A stretch of 64,000 nt of DNA from Cyanidiococcus yangmingshanensis (lineage: Eukaryota; Rhodophyta; Bangiophyceae; Cyanidiales; Cyanidiaceae): the NCBI GenBank assembly GCA_013995675.1, contig VWRR01000005.1, positions 506,501 to 570,500 on the forward strand. The letters run 5' to 3'. Under the pieces are notes generated by a model. That model was not told where the DNA came from. It saw nothing but the letters and a program-made list of their open reading frames with translations, and did not search any database. A program made the position numbers and the translations under genes. This document shows positions 20,840-30,983 of this stretch, piece by piece. Position 1 is the first letter of the stretch; each line of letters starts with the position of its first letter.

Positions 20840-22767
20840 ATGGAAGCATTCCGTCCTCTGCGCACGCGAACGCACGTCCCTGCACTACAGCGGCGGCACC
20901 CAGAGGAGCGCTTCTGGAACGCGTATGATCGGCAGGTGTGTGTGCGCTTCGATGGCGCTGTCCAAGCGATAGACTTTTCACCGATCGATGCGAATCAGAT
21001 TGCAGTAACGGCAGAGTCGCGAATTCTGGTTCTTGATGCTGGTACTGGTGAAGTACGCAAACGGTTTGCCCGAACGGATACAGTAGCGTATGGCGGCCGG
21101 TACAGAGCGGACGGTAAGCTACTGGTGGCTGGCACCGACAGCGGTCTTGTGCACATCTACAACGCGAACAGTCGTTCCATACTACGAACGTTTTCCGGTC
21201 ACAAGAGGTAAGTTGCAAGCGGCATTGGAGTGGCACGAATGCTCGTTGCGAATGCGTTCCTGGCGTATGCACGGTTCAGGATGAGTGTTTCTTTCGCGGT
21301 AGACTGCCGAGAGAAGCGGCGACGTATGGACGCCCTCACTGAGTGAGAACGAGAACCCCGTCGTTTGTCCCTATCTGACGGACCGAGCGAATGCTGGAAC
21401 AGATGAGGAAGAGGCGATTCCTGGTCTGGAGACCATGACTCGAGAATGCTGAAACGTGGACGAAGAACATCAACTAACCGATTGGGTGTTGACCTAACAA
21501 TTGAATATAGTGCAGTTCGGAAAACGCATTTCACGATAGACAAATTGCGTGTTGTCTCTGCATCCGATGATATGACGGTGCGGGTGACTGACCTGCCCAC
21601 GGAGCGGTGTCTGCTCTCGATTCCCCATTCGGATCGAGTTCGAGCTCAGGCGTCCTGTACTGCGGCACCACATCTTTGGCTGACAGGCTGCTATGATGGA
21701 GGTGTTCGCCTCTTTGATCTACGAGTACCGAACGCTACACCGGTGCGAATGATTTGGCACGCGCGTAACGAGCAAGTTGATGATGTGTGTTTTATCAGCG
21801 GGGAAAGCAGCACGCTGATCGCTTCTGCTGGCGGACCATACGTTCGTCTCTGGGACCTGCTGCAAAGCGATGGCCAAGAGCAGCGCCACTCGGGCCAGAT
21901 GATGGTCGCAGAGGCTGAACGTCATCGGAAAGCCGTTATGGCACTTGCCGTGGACATGCAGCGGCATCGACTGCTCTCGGTATCGCTCGATGGGACGCTG
22001 AAAGTCCATGAACTTGGTACCATGATGACCCTTCATACCATGCATGTTGGGGTAGGCTGTCTATGCCTAAATCTGTCAGCAGATGGACATGTTCTCGCTA
22101 CGGGCCAGGTTGACGGCCTTTTGCGGCTACAACAGCGCGTGGGGAAAGCGTCTGCAGTTGCAGAGACGGCTACAAGAACGGAGACGACTCGAGAGGAGCA
22201 CGATTTCGTTCGTTTAGCGCGTGGTCACATGGATCGTGGTGATCCCTCTAGGCCTTATCGACCAGGAACGCGTCGATATTTCCTTCGTGGCATGCATCTG
22301 GAACCGGAACCGGCCGTAGATGATGACATCATCATCAGGTGAAGCGGACTCGAATACCGGTAAGGTGAAGCGAGGTGCGCTCAAAGCCCATGATCGCCAC
22401 TTGCGTCATTTCGAATACGGAAAAGCGCTCCGAGCCGTGATGGAAACAAAGCAGAGCGCCCTCATCGTAAGCATGCTGGCTGAACTGGATCGTCGACGAG
22501 GACTCCAGGCAGCGCTGAACGGACTGAACGAGACTGAACTCATCGAATTCGTCGGTTTCGTGACGAAGCATATTCTGGATAGTCGTTATTCGTCAATGCT
22601 GGTACCCGTCTCGCACCTGATCCTTGACCTCTACGGCGACATCGGGTCTTCGACTGGTCCCACTGCGTGCCATTCTACAACGACTTGCAACGAGAATTCA
22701 GCAACATGTGCATCATCTCGACGAGCTGGAGAAGATGGCCGCATCTGTTGAACTCTTTCTTGCGTAA
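20840..22767 (+). CDS. UTP15: U3 snoRNP protein UTP15 (WD40), one intron, two apparent frame changes
   Basis: UTP15 belongs to the t-UTP/UTP-A complex, which binds nascent pre-rRNA in the nucleolus and starts small-subunit processome assembly. Exon 1 (20840-21207) encodes the UTP15-type start (MEAFRPLRTRTHVPAL, FGAVQ-like FDGAVQAIDFSPIDANQIAV) and the first WD repeats. After the intron, exon 2 continues with KSAVRKTHFTIDKLRVVSAS and further WD40 blades (SAGGPYVRLWDLLQ, LLSVSLDGTLKVHEL). The C-terminal UTP15 domain follows in a neighbouring frame from about 22340 (HDRHLRHFEYGKALRAVMET, matching DRDLKHFRISKALDRV). A second change near 22650 is needed to read VPLRAILQRLATRIQQHVHH and the end VELFLA, with stop at 22765-22767. 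The product is about 540 residues, close to the family norm. Confidence 0.88.
21208..21510 (+). other. Spliceosomal intron in UTP15
   Basis: A 303-base intron. The donor is GTAAGT at 21208 and the acceptor is AG at 21509-21510, with a branch-point-like CTAAC about ten bases upstream of the acceptor (21494-21498). Splicing joins CACAAGAG to TGCAGTTCGG, giving the sequence GHKSAVRKTHFTIDKLRVVS, which aligns with [20 protein letters not shown] in animal UTP15. The intron contains in-frame stops. The very close branch point to acceptor spacing is notable. Confidence 0.85.
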
Positions 22768-23113
22768 GCGATCCGTGGAAGCACAGAAATGCTCAGGGGC
22801 GTTTCGAATGCACTGGGCATACTAGGATCATGGGTGTTGTTGGTCGCTTTCTCGGCCTCTGTCCCGTTCTTGCATCCGTTTGAACGTTTCATCCAGCTTC
22901 TTTTGCGATCAAGATTGTCAAAGTCCGTGCGACATGGTCCCAGCAACTTTTTGGCCCAAGGATGGTTCCCTTTGACCCAACCGATCACCAAGCCGATGCA
23001 ATGTCCCGAGCTGCTCTTGACGGTCGAACGTTTCCGAGGGTGTGAGCAAGCATCTGACGTGGATCTCATCCAGCTTCCCCGACGGTCATATTCGGAGCGC
23101 TCATCGCACCTGT
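22768..23113. other. Spacer between convergent UTP15 and HisI
   Basis: Frames of 118-134 codons exist on both strands but match nothing. I looked here for a HisE pyrophosphohydrolase domain as a continuation of HisI and did not find the conserved EExxE helices in any frame. Confidence 0.45.
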
Positions 23114-23749
23114 TTAAGGATCGACTGTATCTGGTTGACGCTGAACGGGGTCCGCCTCTGTCGAACGACCGTAGAGCGTGTGTGGGTCAATGAGCACGGG
23201 CAGGGCCTCCTCTGTTTGCCCCGTAGGCGAGACTCGCTGCCAAAAGCATGAATATCGACCAGTGTGACAAGCGACGCCAGTCTGTTTTACACGCAACAGC
23301 ACTGTGTCCATATCGCAGTCGAAGACAAGTTCTTGCACCCATTGAACTTGACCTGAGGTGTCGCCTTTTCGCCACAGCGTCTGTCGTGATCGGGAATAAA
23401 AGACAGCTCTTCCAGTGCGCAAGGTCTCGGTCAGTGCCTCTCGATTCATATACGCGAGCATTAAGACCTGGTTTGTCTCCACTTCCTGGACGATGGCTGG
23501 CATCAGACCGTTCGCATCGAAACGCACACGACGCCAAGTTTCCGGCGTCAACGCTGCACGAGCAATAGCGCTGGCAACGACCAGACGCCGCGCACTTGTG
23601 TTCGAAAGACGAGCCCGGTCTCGACGACAACGAAAACTCGTGTACTGCGTAGTGAGACTGCGTCGATGGACTGAAAACGTTCTCGAGCTCTGTGTTTGGC
23701 CAAACGCGCGGTTGCAGCGCGGCAAGTGAGCACCGGTTCCAAGCCACAT
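23114..23749 (-). CDS. hisI: Phosphoribosyl-AMP cyclohydrolase (HisI), probably plastid-targeted
   Basis: HisI opens the purine ring of phosphoribosyl-AMP, the third step of histidine synthesis. The 211-residue frame has about 80 N-terminal residues rich in R, S and T, fitting a plastid transit peptide (histidine synthesis is plastidial in plants and algae). The enzyme follows: [20 protein letters not shown], then [46 protein letters not shown] (the Asp metal-binding cluster) and [10 protein letters not shown] (the Cys/His zinc ligands). The plant enzyme is fused to a HisE pyrophosphohydrolase, but here the frame stops about 35 residues after the HisI core and no HisE domain is visible. Because frame breaks are common in this window, loss of HisE needs caution. 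It lies 59 bases downstream of the helicase gene. Confidence 0.9.
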   Translation of the reverse strand: MWLGTGAHLPRCNRAFGQTQSSRTFSVHRRSLTTQYTSFRCRRDRARLSNTSARRLVVASAIARAALTPETWRRVRFDANGLMPAIVQEVETNQVLMLAYMNREALTETLRTGRAVFYSRSRQTLWRKGDTSGQVQWVQELVFDCDMDTVLLRVKQTGVACHTGRYSCFWQRVSPTGQTEEALPVLIDPHTLYGRSTEADPVQRQPDTVDP

Positions 23750-23807
23750 GGTTGACGCGTGCCAAACGAAAACGTGTATGCTTCTGCACTTGGGGTTGGG
23801 CCCCAGC

Positions 23808-26212
23808 TCAAGCCTTATCCCAGCGAGAACGTTTCAAGACTACAGGCTTTTGATCGCGTCCCGCTTTTGACTCGAGAGGCCTGGAAGAAACGTTCAGACG
23901 AGTGGCGTTGTCGTCGTCAACAGACCAGCGACGTCGTCTGCCGAGTGCTCGGGTCGAGTTTGGCAGCGACGCCCCTTGACGCGTTGTGCGACGACTTGGT
24001 CGGTACTCCGACGCGATGGCACAGACACACCGCATCAATGGTTGTTTTGAGATGATGAGTTCATAGAAGAGGAGACGTGGCGGTGCCCACTCACGCCGAT
24101 GGAGACAACTCGTTGGAATGGATGTGCAACATCGGCTGCTCGCTGGTCCGCTCAGCGATGATGCTCCCGACGTTTCGTGACGCTGTTTCGAGCGGGCGCT
24201 GCTCGCGGAGGTAGGCACCACGTCTTGTTAGTTTGGCGGTTTGGTCTCGAAAGCCAGCGTATAGCGCTGGGATCATCTGTGGAGGATTAGACGAGAGTGG
24301 CTGCTGGACATTGGAAGAGAGCTGCCGCCGAATATCACTCGCGAGCCGCAAGACTCGATAGTGGACTCCCTGTCGATGACACCAGTCTGGAGCACAGTTT
24401 GCCGTCTGCCATGCTTCAAAGACGCGAGCGAAGAGCAAAAAATCGTTATAGGCGAGCGGGTCCCGTAGCTGGCTTTGGTCGGTGCGACAGAAACGGGGAA
24501 CCGCCTCCGCGAGACCCCGCCTCGTAAAGAGATGATAGCCGGTAGAGAGGATCGCGAAAGCGCTGACCAGCTCTTTGGTACAACCGTACTCCTCTGCTGC
24601 GATGAGTGCCCGGGCCATTCGTGGCTCCAGGGGCATCTGAGCCATACGCCTCCCTATGGGGTCGGTTAACGCATCCCTGGTGTTTGAACGATTCGGATCG
24701 GGATGAACATCATTGTCTGTATCAGTCGTCAACGCTCCGAGATGACGTAACAGTGCCAGACTGCGGTGGACATTGGCAGGATCCGGTGCATCCAGCCACG
24801 TTATTTCGCTGAGGTCGACCACACCCATGCTTTTCAGGAGTAGAAGCGATTGGGAGAGATCCACTCTCTGGATCTCTGGAATCGTTTCTGGTACCATCTG
24901 CTCCGTGTAAAATTCCTCCGTATATAGTCGGTAGCATGTACCTGGTGCTGTCCGTCCAGCCCGTCCCGTGCGCTGCCTTGCAGATGCCTGAGAGATCGGC
25001 ACGACCTCCAGACGATCGTAGAGACGTTGCTTCACGTAGCCAGAGTCAATCACTGTGGTGACGTGTGGGATCGTGAGAGAAGTCTCGGCCACATTCGTAG
25101 CCAGTATAACTCGAAATGTGTTCGGCGGGGGCGGGCTACTGCATACTTTGAGTTGTTCCGAAGACGGAAGCGCACCATACAGCGGCACAGTGACCACAAT
25201 CGGTGGACTAGCGTCTCTATGTCGCTGATCTTTGTTCTCACGATGCCCATTGCCCGGCGTATGCTCGAGGTTCACTTCGCCGTATGAGCCATGAGATTGT
25301 GATCCCGACTGTTCATCCAACGATGACGCCATTGCTGCAGGATGCTCGGGTCCCAACCGAGTCAACGCTCGAACATGTTGCGTCTGATGATGTATCAACT
25401 CCGCTGCTCGTTCGATCTCTTCCTGGCCAGTCAAGAAGACCAGTACATCGGCGCCTTTGGCAGTTCCTGTTCTCCTCAGAGACAACGTTTGGCACCATTC
25501 CAAGTAGACAGCCATAACTTGAGAGACCGCTGCAGTGACATAATCCGGCGGCATGCTTGCTGCGTAAGCGATGCGAACTGGGTACGTTCGACCTGCTATA
25601 CGCAGGACCGGTGCTCCCTGAAAATAAGAGGCAAACTGTGCTGCATTCATCGTTGCGGATGAAATAATGACCCGTGGAACGTGAACCTTGTCTAAATCGC
25701 TCGTCATTGACGAGCTTCCGCTGGCGAAATAGCAGGCGTCTTAGGAGCGCGAGCACAATATCACTAGCTAGACTCCGCTCATGGGCGTCGTCAACCATGA
25801 GCACGTCGTATGAGAAGGCCACAGGGTCACGTGCAAGCTCCCGCAACAACCAGCCATCAGTGATATACTTGATGCGGGTCACACCCGGTGTTGTGCGATC
25901 GTCGAAGCGTACACAGTAGCCAACCTCGCGTCCGAGCGTTACTCCGAGTTCGGTAGCGACCCGACTCGCCAGCGTTGTTGCTGCAAGTCGTCGCGGCTGC
26001 GTACAACCTATTCGGTTATAGCCCCCAGTACGCCAAAGCAGAGGAGGTATTCGGGTGGACTTGCCGACCCCGGTCTCTGCGACAAGGATCACGACTGGGT
26101 ACTGACGAAGCAGCGCTAGCAGCTTCGTGCCAGCGCTAGCGATGGAAAGCGCATCTTCATTGCTTTCTTGAGACTCGAACTGGTGATCAGCGTCCCCGAC
26201 CACGACGACCAT
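23808..26212 (-). CDS. DEAH-box RNA helicase (DHX35/Prp22 type), two apparent frame changes, DDAH motif
   Basis: About 800 residues; an NTP-dependent RNA helicase of the DEAH/RHA family, probably acting in splicing. The short N-terminus leads to motif [15 protein letters not shown]. Motif Ia is [16 protein letters not shown], followed by YCVRFDD and [10 protein letters not shown]. Motif II is VDDAHERS, with D in place of the usual E of DEAH. Motif III is [10 protein letters not shown], then FLTGQEEIE (IV), [14 protein letters not shown] (V) and [20 protein letters not shown] (VI), followed by the winged-helix/ratchet region and the OB domain. The frame changes by one base near 25700-25710, between the end of motif II and motif III, and again near 24095-24110, where HIHSNELS continues as [18 protein letters not shown] in the next frame. 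The short N-terminus suits DHX35 best. It shares a divergent spacer with the V-ATPase gene. Confidence 0.88.
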
Positions 26213-26851
26213 TGAAGTTCATTGGCAACTTGTGTGACAACGTCTCCAGAAGCTGGTGCACAGCACAAGACCCTTGTCGGTCTGCAACCTCTCAGAGGTT
26301 GGGTGTATTGGCCCTCGGCGAAGCCACTCAGTACTGTATAACGAAGAAGGCCAATGAAATATTCATACCGAAATGATGATTCATTCTAGGTAGCGGCTAT
26401 CTCGTCAAACGGAATTGTCTTGGAATACCGAAACAGCATCTATGAAATATTCATACCGAAATGATGATTCATTCTAGGTAGCGGCTATCTCGTCAAACGG
26501 AATTGTCTTGGAATACCGAAACAGCATCTATGCAATATTCATACCGAAATGATGATTCATTCTAGGTAGCGGCTATCTCGTCAAACGGAATTGTCTTGGA
26601 ATACCGAAACAGCATCTATGCAATATTCATACCGAAATGATGATTCATTCTAGGTAGCGGCTATCTCGTCAAACGGAATTGTCTTGGAATACCTCACGAT
26701 ATCTTTCACGATCCCTGACCAGTCTTGCGACTCGTTTGGAGAGGCACTGTTCGAGCCAGACATCCAGCACGAGTGCCGCGGATCGATCCGATTCTAGTCG
26801 TTAAAACGCTCGACTCTTCCAGAGAACAGAGACTTGTGCGGCTCGAGGTCT
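26213..26851. promoter_or_regulatory. Divergent upstream region of helicase and V-ATPase H
   Basis: About 640 bases between two opposite start codons. More than half is taken up by an 88-base tandem repeat (separate entry). The remaining flanks hold no recognisable gene. Confidence 0.5.
26354..26693 (+). repeat. 88-bp tandem repeat, about 3.9 copies
   Basis: Four near-identical units start at 26354, 26442, 26530 and 26618. Each begins ATGAAATATTCAT (copies 1 and 2) or ATGCAATATTCAT (copies 3 and 4), a short dyad with ATGAA/TTCAT arms that is perfect in the first two. A second dyad, AATGA-TGAT-TCATT, follows eleven bases or so later. The last unit is cut short after GGAATACC. The units are otherwise nearly identical, implying recent expansion or homogenisation. 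Confidence 0.95.
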
Positions 26852-28301
26852 ATGGATATTGGTCTGGTGGTACGCTCGCCGCTTGATGCCCTCGAACTTC
26901 CCTCCCGTGAAGTCTCCACGCTGTTACGATACCTTTCGCTTACACAGGGTCAGCGCGCGGCACTCGTTCCAGCTGAGATAGCTGACTTGATTGCCACCGC
27001 GCACCGTGCGACTGCACGACTCGTTGAGCGACTTGCAAACTTCGAAAGCGCGAGGAGGTAGACCAGATTCCATCGGTCGGGCAGTTGCTGCTCTTCGTGA
27101 GGTGCTCGAATCGGTATTGGAGCCGGCACAACGTGCTGCACTCGATGAGACAGCGCGGAGACGCATCGAATGGTTTTATCAACACGACGACTGGGATCGT
27201 TACGTAGACCTGGCGATCTATGCAGAAATCAGACGACCGGCTGGAGTACTCTTGGGACACTTTCCATCAACTGATGAGCGAGTAGCTCCGCTCTTGGAGC
27301 GTTTCGCGCACGTACTTGTGGTGGCCTTACAGCGACATATAGAGCCGTTTCGAAGCGGCCGATACGTGGACCCTGCCCTCATGGACGTGCTACTTTCGAC
27401 GACGGCTTTCTTGCGCAGCGTGGCGGCAAGAAAGGCATTTTGCTTTGCATCGAGCGAGGTCTCGGTTCTAGAGCATTCGCCCACAGGGCGCGTATCGCCC
27501 GAGGACAGGCGTGAACCGTCTTCACCGACCCGTCGAGAGACTGCTGTTGGCGATGGCGTTTCTGCACTGAGCGCTTACCTGGAACAAGCCGGCCGCAGTA
27601 CCCATAGAAGTCATCTATCAGGTTCTCTTCAGTCTCTGGTTGTTGTCATTTGCGGTACGCTCCATTGGTCCAAAACCATTTGAAAGGGGCAGGTCCCGCT
27701 GCGCCTAAATTGCGTGTTACGGGAGCTCAGAGCCGAAAAAGTAGTACGCCTAGCGGTTGCTGTGTTGCGTAATCTTTCGGAGGATCCGACGCTCTGCCGG
27801 GAGATGATCGGTGCTGGCATTGCGGCTTACCTCGCCATGGGCGATGCAGTGCTGCGGCGTTGGCATGATGAAGAGTTGCAGAGCGATATTGGGCATCTGC
27901 GGGCTCAACTTGCCGAGCAGTTGTCATCAATGTCCTCTTTCGAGATGTACCTCGAGGAGGTCTTGATTGGATCGCTGGATTGGACGCCGCCACATCGAGA
28001 CGCCGCATTTTGGGAAGAGCACGCAGCACGGCTCGAGTCAGAGAATTGGCAAGTTCTACGACGCCTATGTGCTCTCGTACGGCAGTCGGAAGACCCGCAG
28101 ACACTGAGTATCGCTATGAACGACATTTGTGAGATTCTGCGGGTGCAGCCCCGAGCCCGAGTGGTTCTGGAAGACGAAAAAATCAAATCTCGTCTTTTAG
28201 AGTTGCTTACGCACCAGAATGGTGAAGTGAAGCGAAGAGCGCTCTCGTGTCTACAACGGCTCATTCTGAGTGCACCGCAGGTGGTTCGGTCTGTCGCTTA
28301 G
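26852..28301 (+). CDS. VMA13: V-type ATPase subunit H (VMA13), three apparent frame changes
   Basis: Subunit H links the V1 and V0 sectors of the proton pump and silences ATP hydrolysis when they separate. The C-terminal domain is diagnostic: FEMYLEEVLIGSLDWTPPHR, then FWEEHAARLESENWQVLRRL, and LLTHQNGEVKRRALSCLQRL match VMA13. The central helical repeats contain VAVLRNLSEDPTLCREMIGA. The ATG at 26852 follows an in-frame TTG. The frame changes near 27040 (one extra base), near 27590 (one extra) and near 27690-27700 (one missing). Between the last two, IEVIYQVLFSLWLLSFAVRS matches the family's QLIFCIWLLTF helix, so the third frame is truly coding there. Combined length is about 480, normal for the family. 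The N-terminal 70 residues are poorly conserved. Confidence 0.87.
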
Positions 28302-29092
28302 GGAACGTGTACGTCGGACACCTTTTGGGATGAGATCGATTGCAGCATCTGCACAGCATACGCGCAAACATCCAGAAGCGCTGAGGAATCCGGAGCTCTA
28401 TAACCGGTATCTATCGGGTGAAACCGATACAGAACAGGGCGAATGCAGTCCGACGCGAGCATAGCGGGGAGTGGATGTCAGCAGACCTATCTGACGGACA
28501 ACGGCGCTACTGCGGAGCGGGCCTTGATTCACGTTCGGGTGTATCGCCGATACTTGAGCTCCGCAAAGACGACACGTTCTTTGTTGCGGCTTTAACATTC
28601 GTGAGCGGTGTCCGCGTTGATCCCAGGCGCGACCTCGTGAACATGTCGACGCACCAGCCACTGACAAGGGCTTTGTCTCGATTTGCTCCTTCCATCTTGG
28701 CTTGCTTCACTCCGGTCGTGTGTCAGGTACGATACACATTTACTCGGGCACGAATAATCGTGAAAGAAGGTAGATCAACCCTGTCCCGGTCAAAATAGGT
28801 CTTTTTCTGCCTCGTTCAATCAACGAATATTCAAATCTGAAGCGTTCATTAAAACCAATGGATAAAGGTCGAGTGCCCAGTTCGTCACAAGGCGCTTTCA
28901 TCAATCAGATATGCACGCTCTGAGAAGCGATAGGAAACGCTTATATCCGTTCCAGGAAAGCTCAGGACTTGATCGTGCCAGAAACCTGGTTCGTGCGCTT
29001 CGGAGGAGCACTCGGTGCGAGAAGTCGCTCGAGATGCGCGCCCCAGTGATGGCGTCTTGGCTCTCAGCCATTGACGTTCGGTAACCAGTGCG
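28302..29092. other. Intergenic, no supported gene
   Basis: Plus-strand frames of 65-127 codons and minus-strand frames of 70-90 codons overlap without domain features. AT-rich near 28800-28870. Nothing else seen. Confidence 0.45.
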
Positions 29093-29822
29093 ATGACGTC
29101 AGACACGATCTCAAGATTTTCGGTGGTGGCTTCCCTGTTGGAAGAAGAGAGCCAACTGCGAGAAAAGCTCCGAATCCGACGTGATGAACTTGACGCAGCG
29201 GTTCGCTTGTTGGAGATCCAACTTGGCCGTCTTCACTACGAACTCGACTGGAAGGAGGCGCTGTTCGCAGCCTGCACACAGCTTCGAACGGTAGGCCTCA
29301 ACTTACAAAGCCTGCAAAGTCTCATTCCCGAAGGTATGTTCTACAAGTATAACGATCTCTGGCGCCAGTGCAGTGTCCACATCGTTCAGAGTTGCATGAT
29401 CATTCATTTTCTGGAAGAGGGCGTTGCAGCGACAGCCAAGCGATGTTGGTGCGAATGCTAACGACTCAAGCGAGATGAAGGCAAACTTGGCAGTCGCACT
29501 CGTCACGAAGGAGCAAGTGCTTGCGATGTTGGTTGAAGACACCGTGCCCGATCAAAGTGGCCTACGACTCGACCTCGAGGAGTACCTGCTAGGTCTCTGT
29601 GCTGGCATCCAGGAGTTGACGCGTTTGGCGGCCAATCGGGTTGTGCTCGGCGATTATAAGACTCCTGGAAACATCGCTACATTCTGCAACCAAGTTTATG
29701 CTGGGTTTCGACTACTCAACTTTCGAAATGACTCCCTACGGCGAAGTTACGACGCGCTCAAGTATGCGCTTCAGCGACTCGATGGCATCCAATACGATCT
29801 GCGCATTCGCAAGCTGGCGTGA
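29093..29822 (+). CDS. TSN: Translin (TSN), one frame change
   Basis: Translin is a helical nucleic-acid-binding protein that forms octamers and, with TRAX, the C3PO nuclease. The first frame (ATG 29093) reads FSVVASLLEEESQLREKLRI and continues through LQSLIPEGMFYKYNDLWRQC, aligning with LKTKFPAEQYYRFHEHWRF in animal translin. The second frame takes over near 29430-29460 with VALVTKEQVLAMLVED and LRLDLEEYLLGLCAGIQELT, then RVVLGDYKTPGNIATFCNQV and GFRLLNFRNDSLRRSYDALK, matching LDVEDYLSGVL, GDYSRP and GFRLLNLKNDSLRKRYDGLK. The end is YDLRIRKLA. The joined product of about 240 residues is normal. The exact junction cannot be placed, because the crossover falls in a variable loop. Confidence 0.9.
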
Positions 29823-30983
29823 TATGAGAGTGGGGAACCGGACGGGACTGCAAAATTTGTGACCAGTGTTTGACTCTTCAACGACAGCCTGATGAGCAGA
29901 TGATTCGAATGCGACCGTCCATCGGCGTTTACTCATTCGACTGGGGCGACTTTGTTAGTAATGTCTCGCGAACATGGGATCCAGGCTCGTTTGCATATGC
30001 TCCCGATATGTTTCGTGAGATATCCCATGATTTTATCCATTCATGACTTGGATCCTTTCGTGATCGCTCCTCGAAGGCCAAGGATGTAGCGAGATATTGA
30101 TGCTCCGCTGAGGGGAGCTCACTTCTATGCATCTCGCTAGCGGATGCGTCGCATGCGATGAACAGCAACCAAGCCATGGCTATGAAAGGCGCCTCAGTGA
30201 CCTGGGAAGAGGGCGCTTGCCAGTCGTGACGTCAGCTGCGGAGATACGCGCTGTTCTATGAGACCTTCGCGCGTCAGACTCCATCGAAACGACCTTATCT
30301 GGGACGCCAACCTTAATAGGACCGTAGCCAATGACAAAAAATAATGAGACATCGCTGGAACCAGCACCAAGCGATGGAGAATCAGCCTATCATACAACAG
30401 CATCAACCGTGCCTGAACTGAGATCGTAAAGTTGCACACCCGGAGGTTCACAAAGTTCAAGCAGGTCCGACTCAATTCTGTAACTTTCGGAGCTTGCAAT
30501 AAGAATACTGCGCATCAGATACTCGTTTCATCCAAAGACGACGTGCAGCCCGCGTTCCGGCACAAATAGAGCGAAAAGTCGCCTACCGATCGGGTAGATC
30601 ACGCATGGAGGTTGCAGGGATTGAGTTCCGAAACGAGACCAGACCAGGCCATATGATCGTTTCCTGACCAGTTTCGACGACCAGAGAGTACGTCGGCGCC
30701 TGCATAAAGCTCGATTTTTTAAGGAACACGATCGTCGTGGTCGCGCTCTTTCATGAGCGCTCTCGGCATTCGAAACGATGTCATCGGACATGCGCGCCGG
30801 TGTTGAGGGTGCGACCCACAGCCCCGATTCTTTCGTACATATTTAGGCTAAATTGGGCAGCTATCTTGATCCGCTCAAAGGTGCCGCCCTGGCATCGCGC
30901 TCACCCTCATCTATTCGACTTGTCGTTTACATCCCGTCCTGCGTGAACGGTTCGTCACGGAGGCTACCACTTTTGGTGAGAAT
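29823..30983. other. Intergenic, no supported gene
   Basis: A minus-strand frame of 101 codons (30194-30499) has a hydrophobic centre (MSHYFLSLATVLLRLASQIR) but no family resemblance. Shorter frames lie on both strands. No repeats or RNA genes recognised. Confidence 0.4.

Noticed and set aside
22789-23193. 134-codon plus-strand frame downstream of UTP15
   Set aside because: Overlaps HisI antisense, and the hydrophobic start is the only notable feature.
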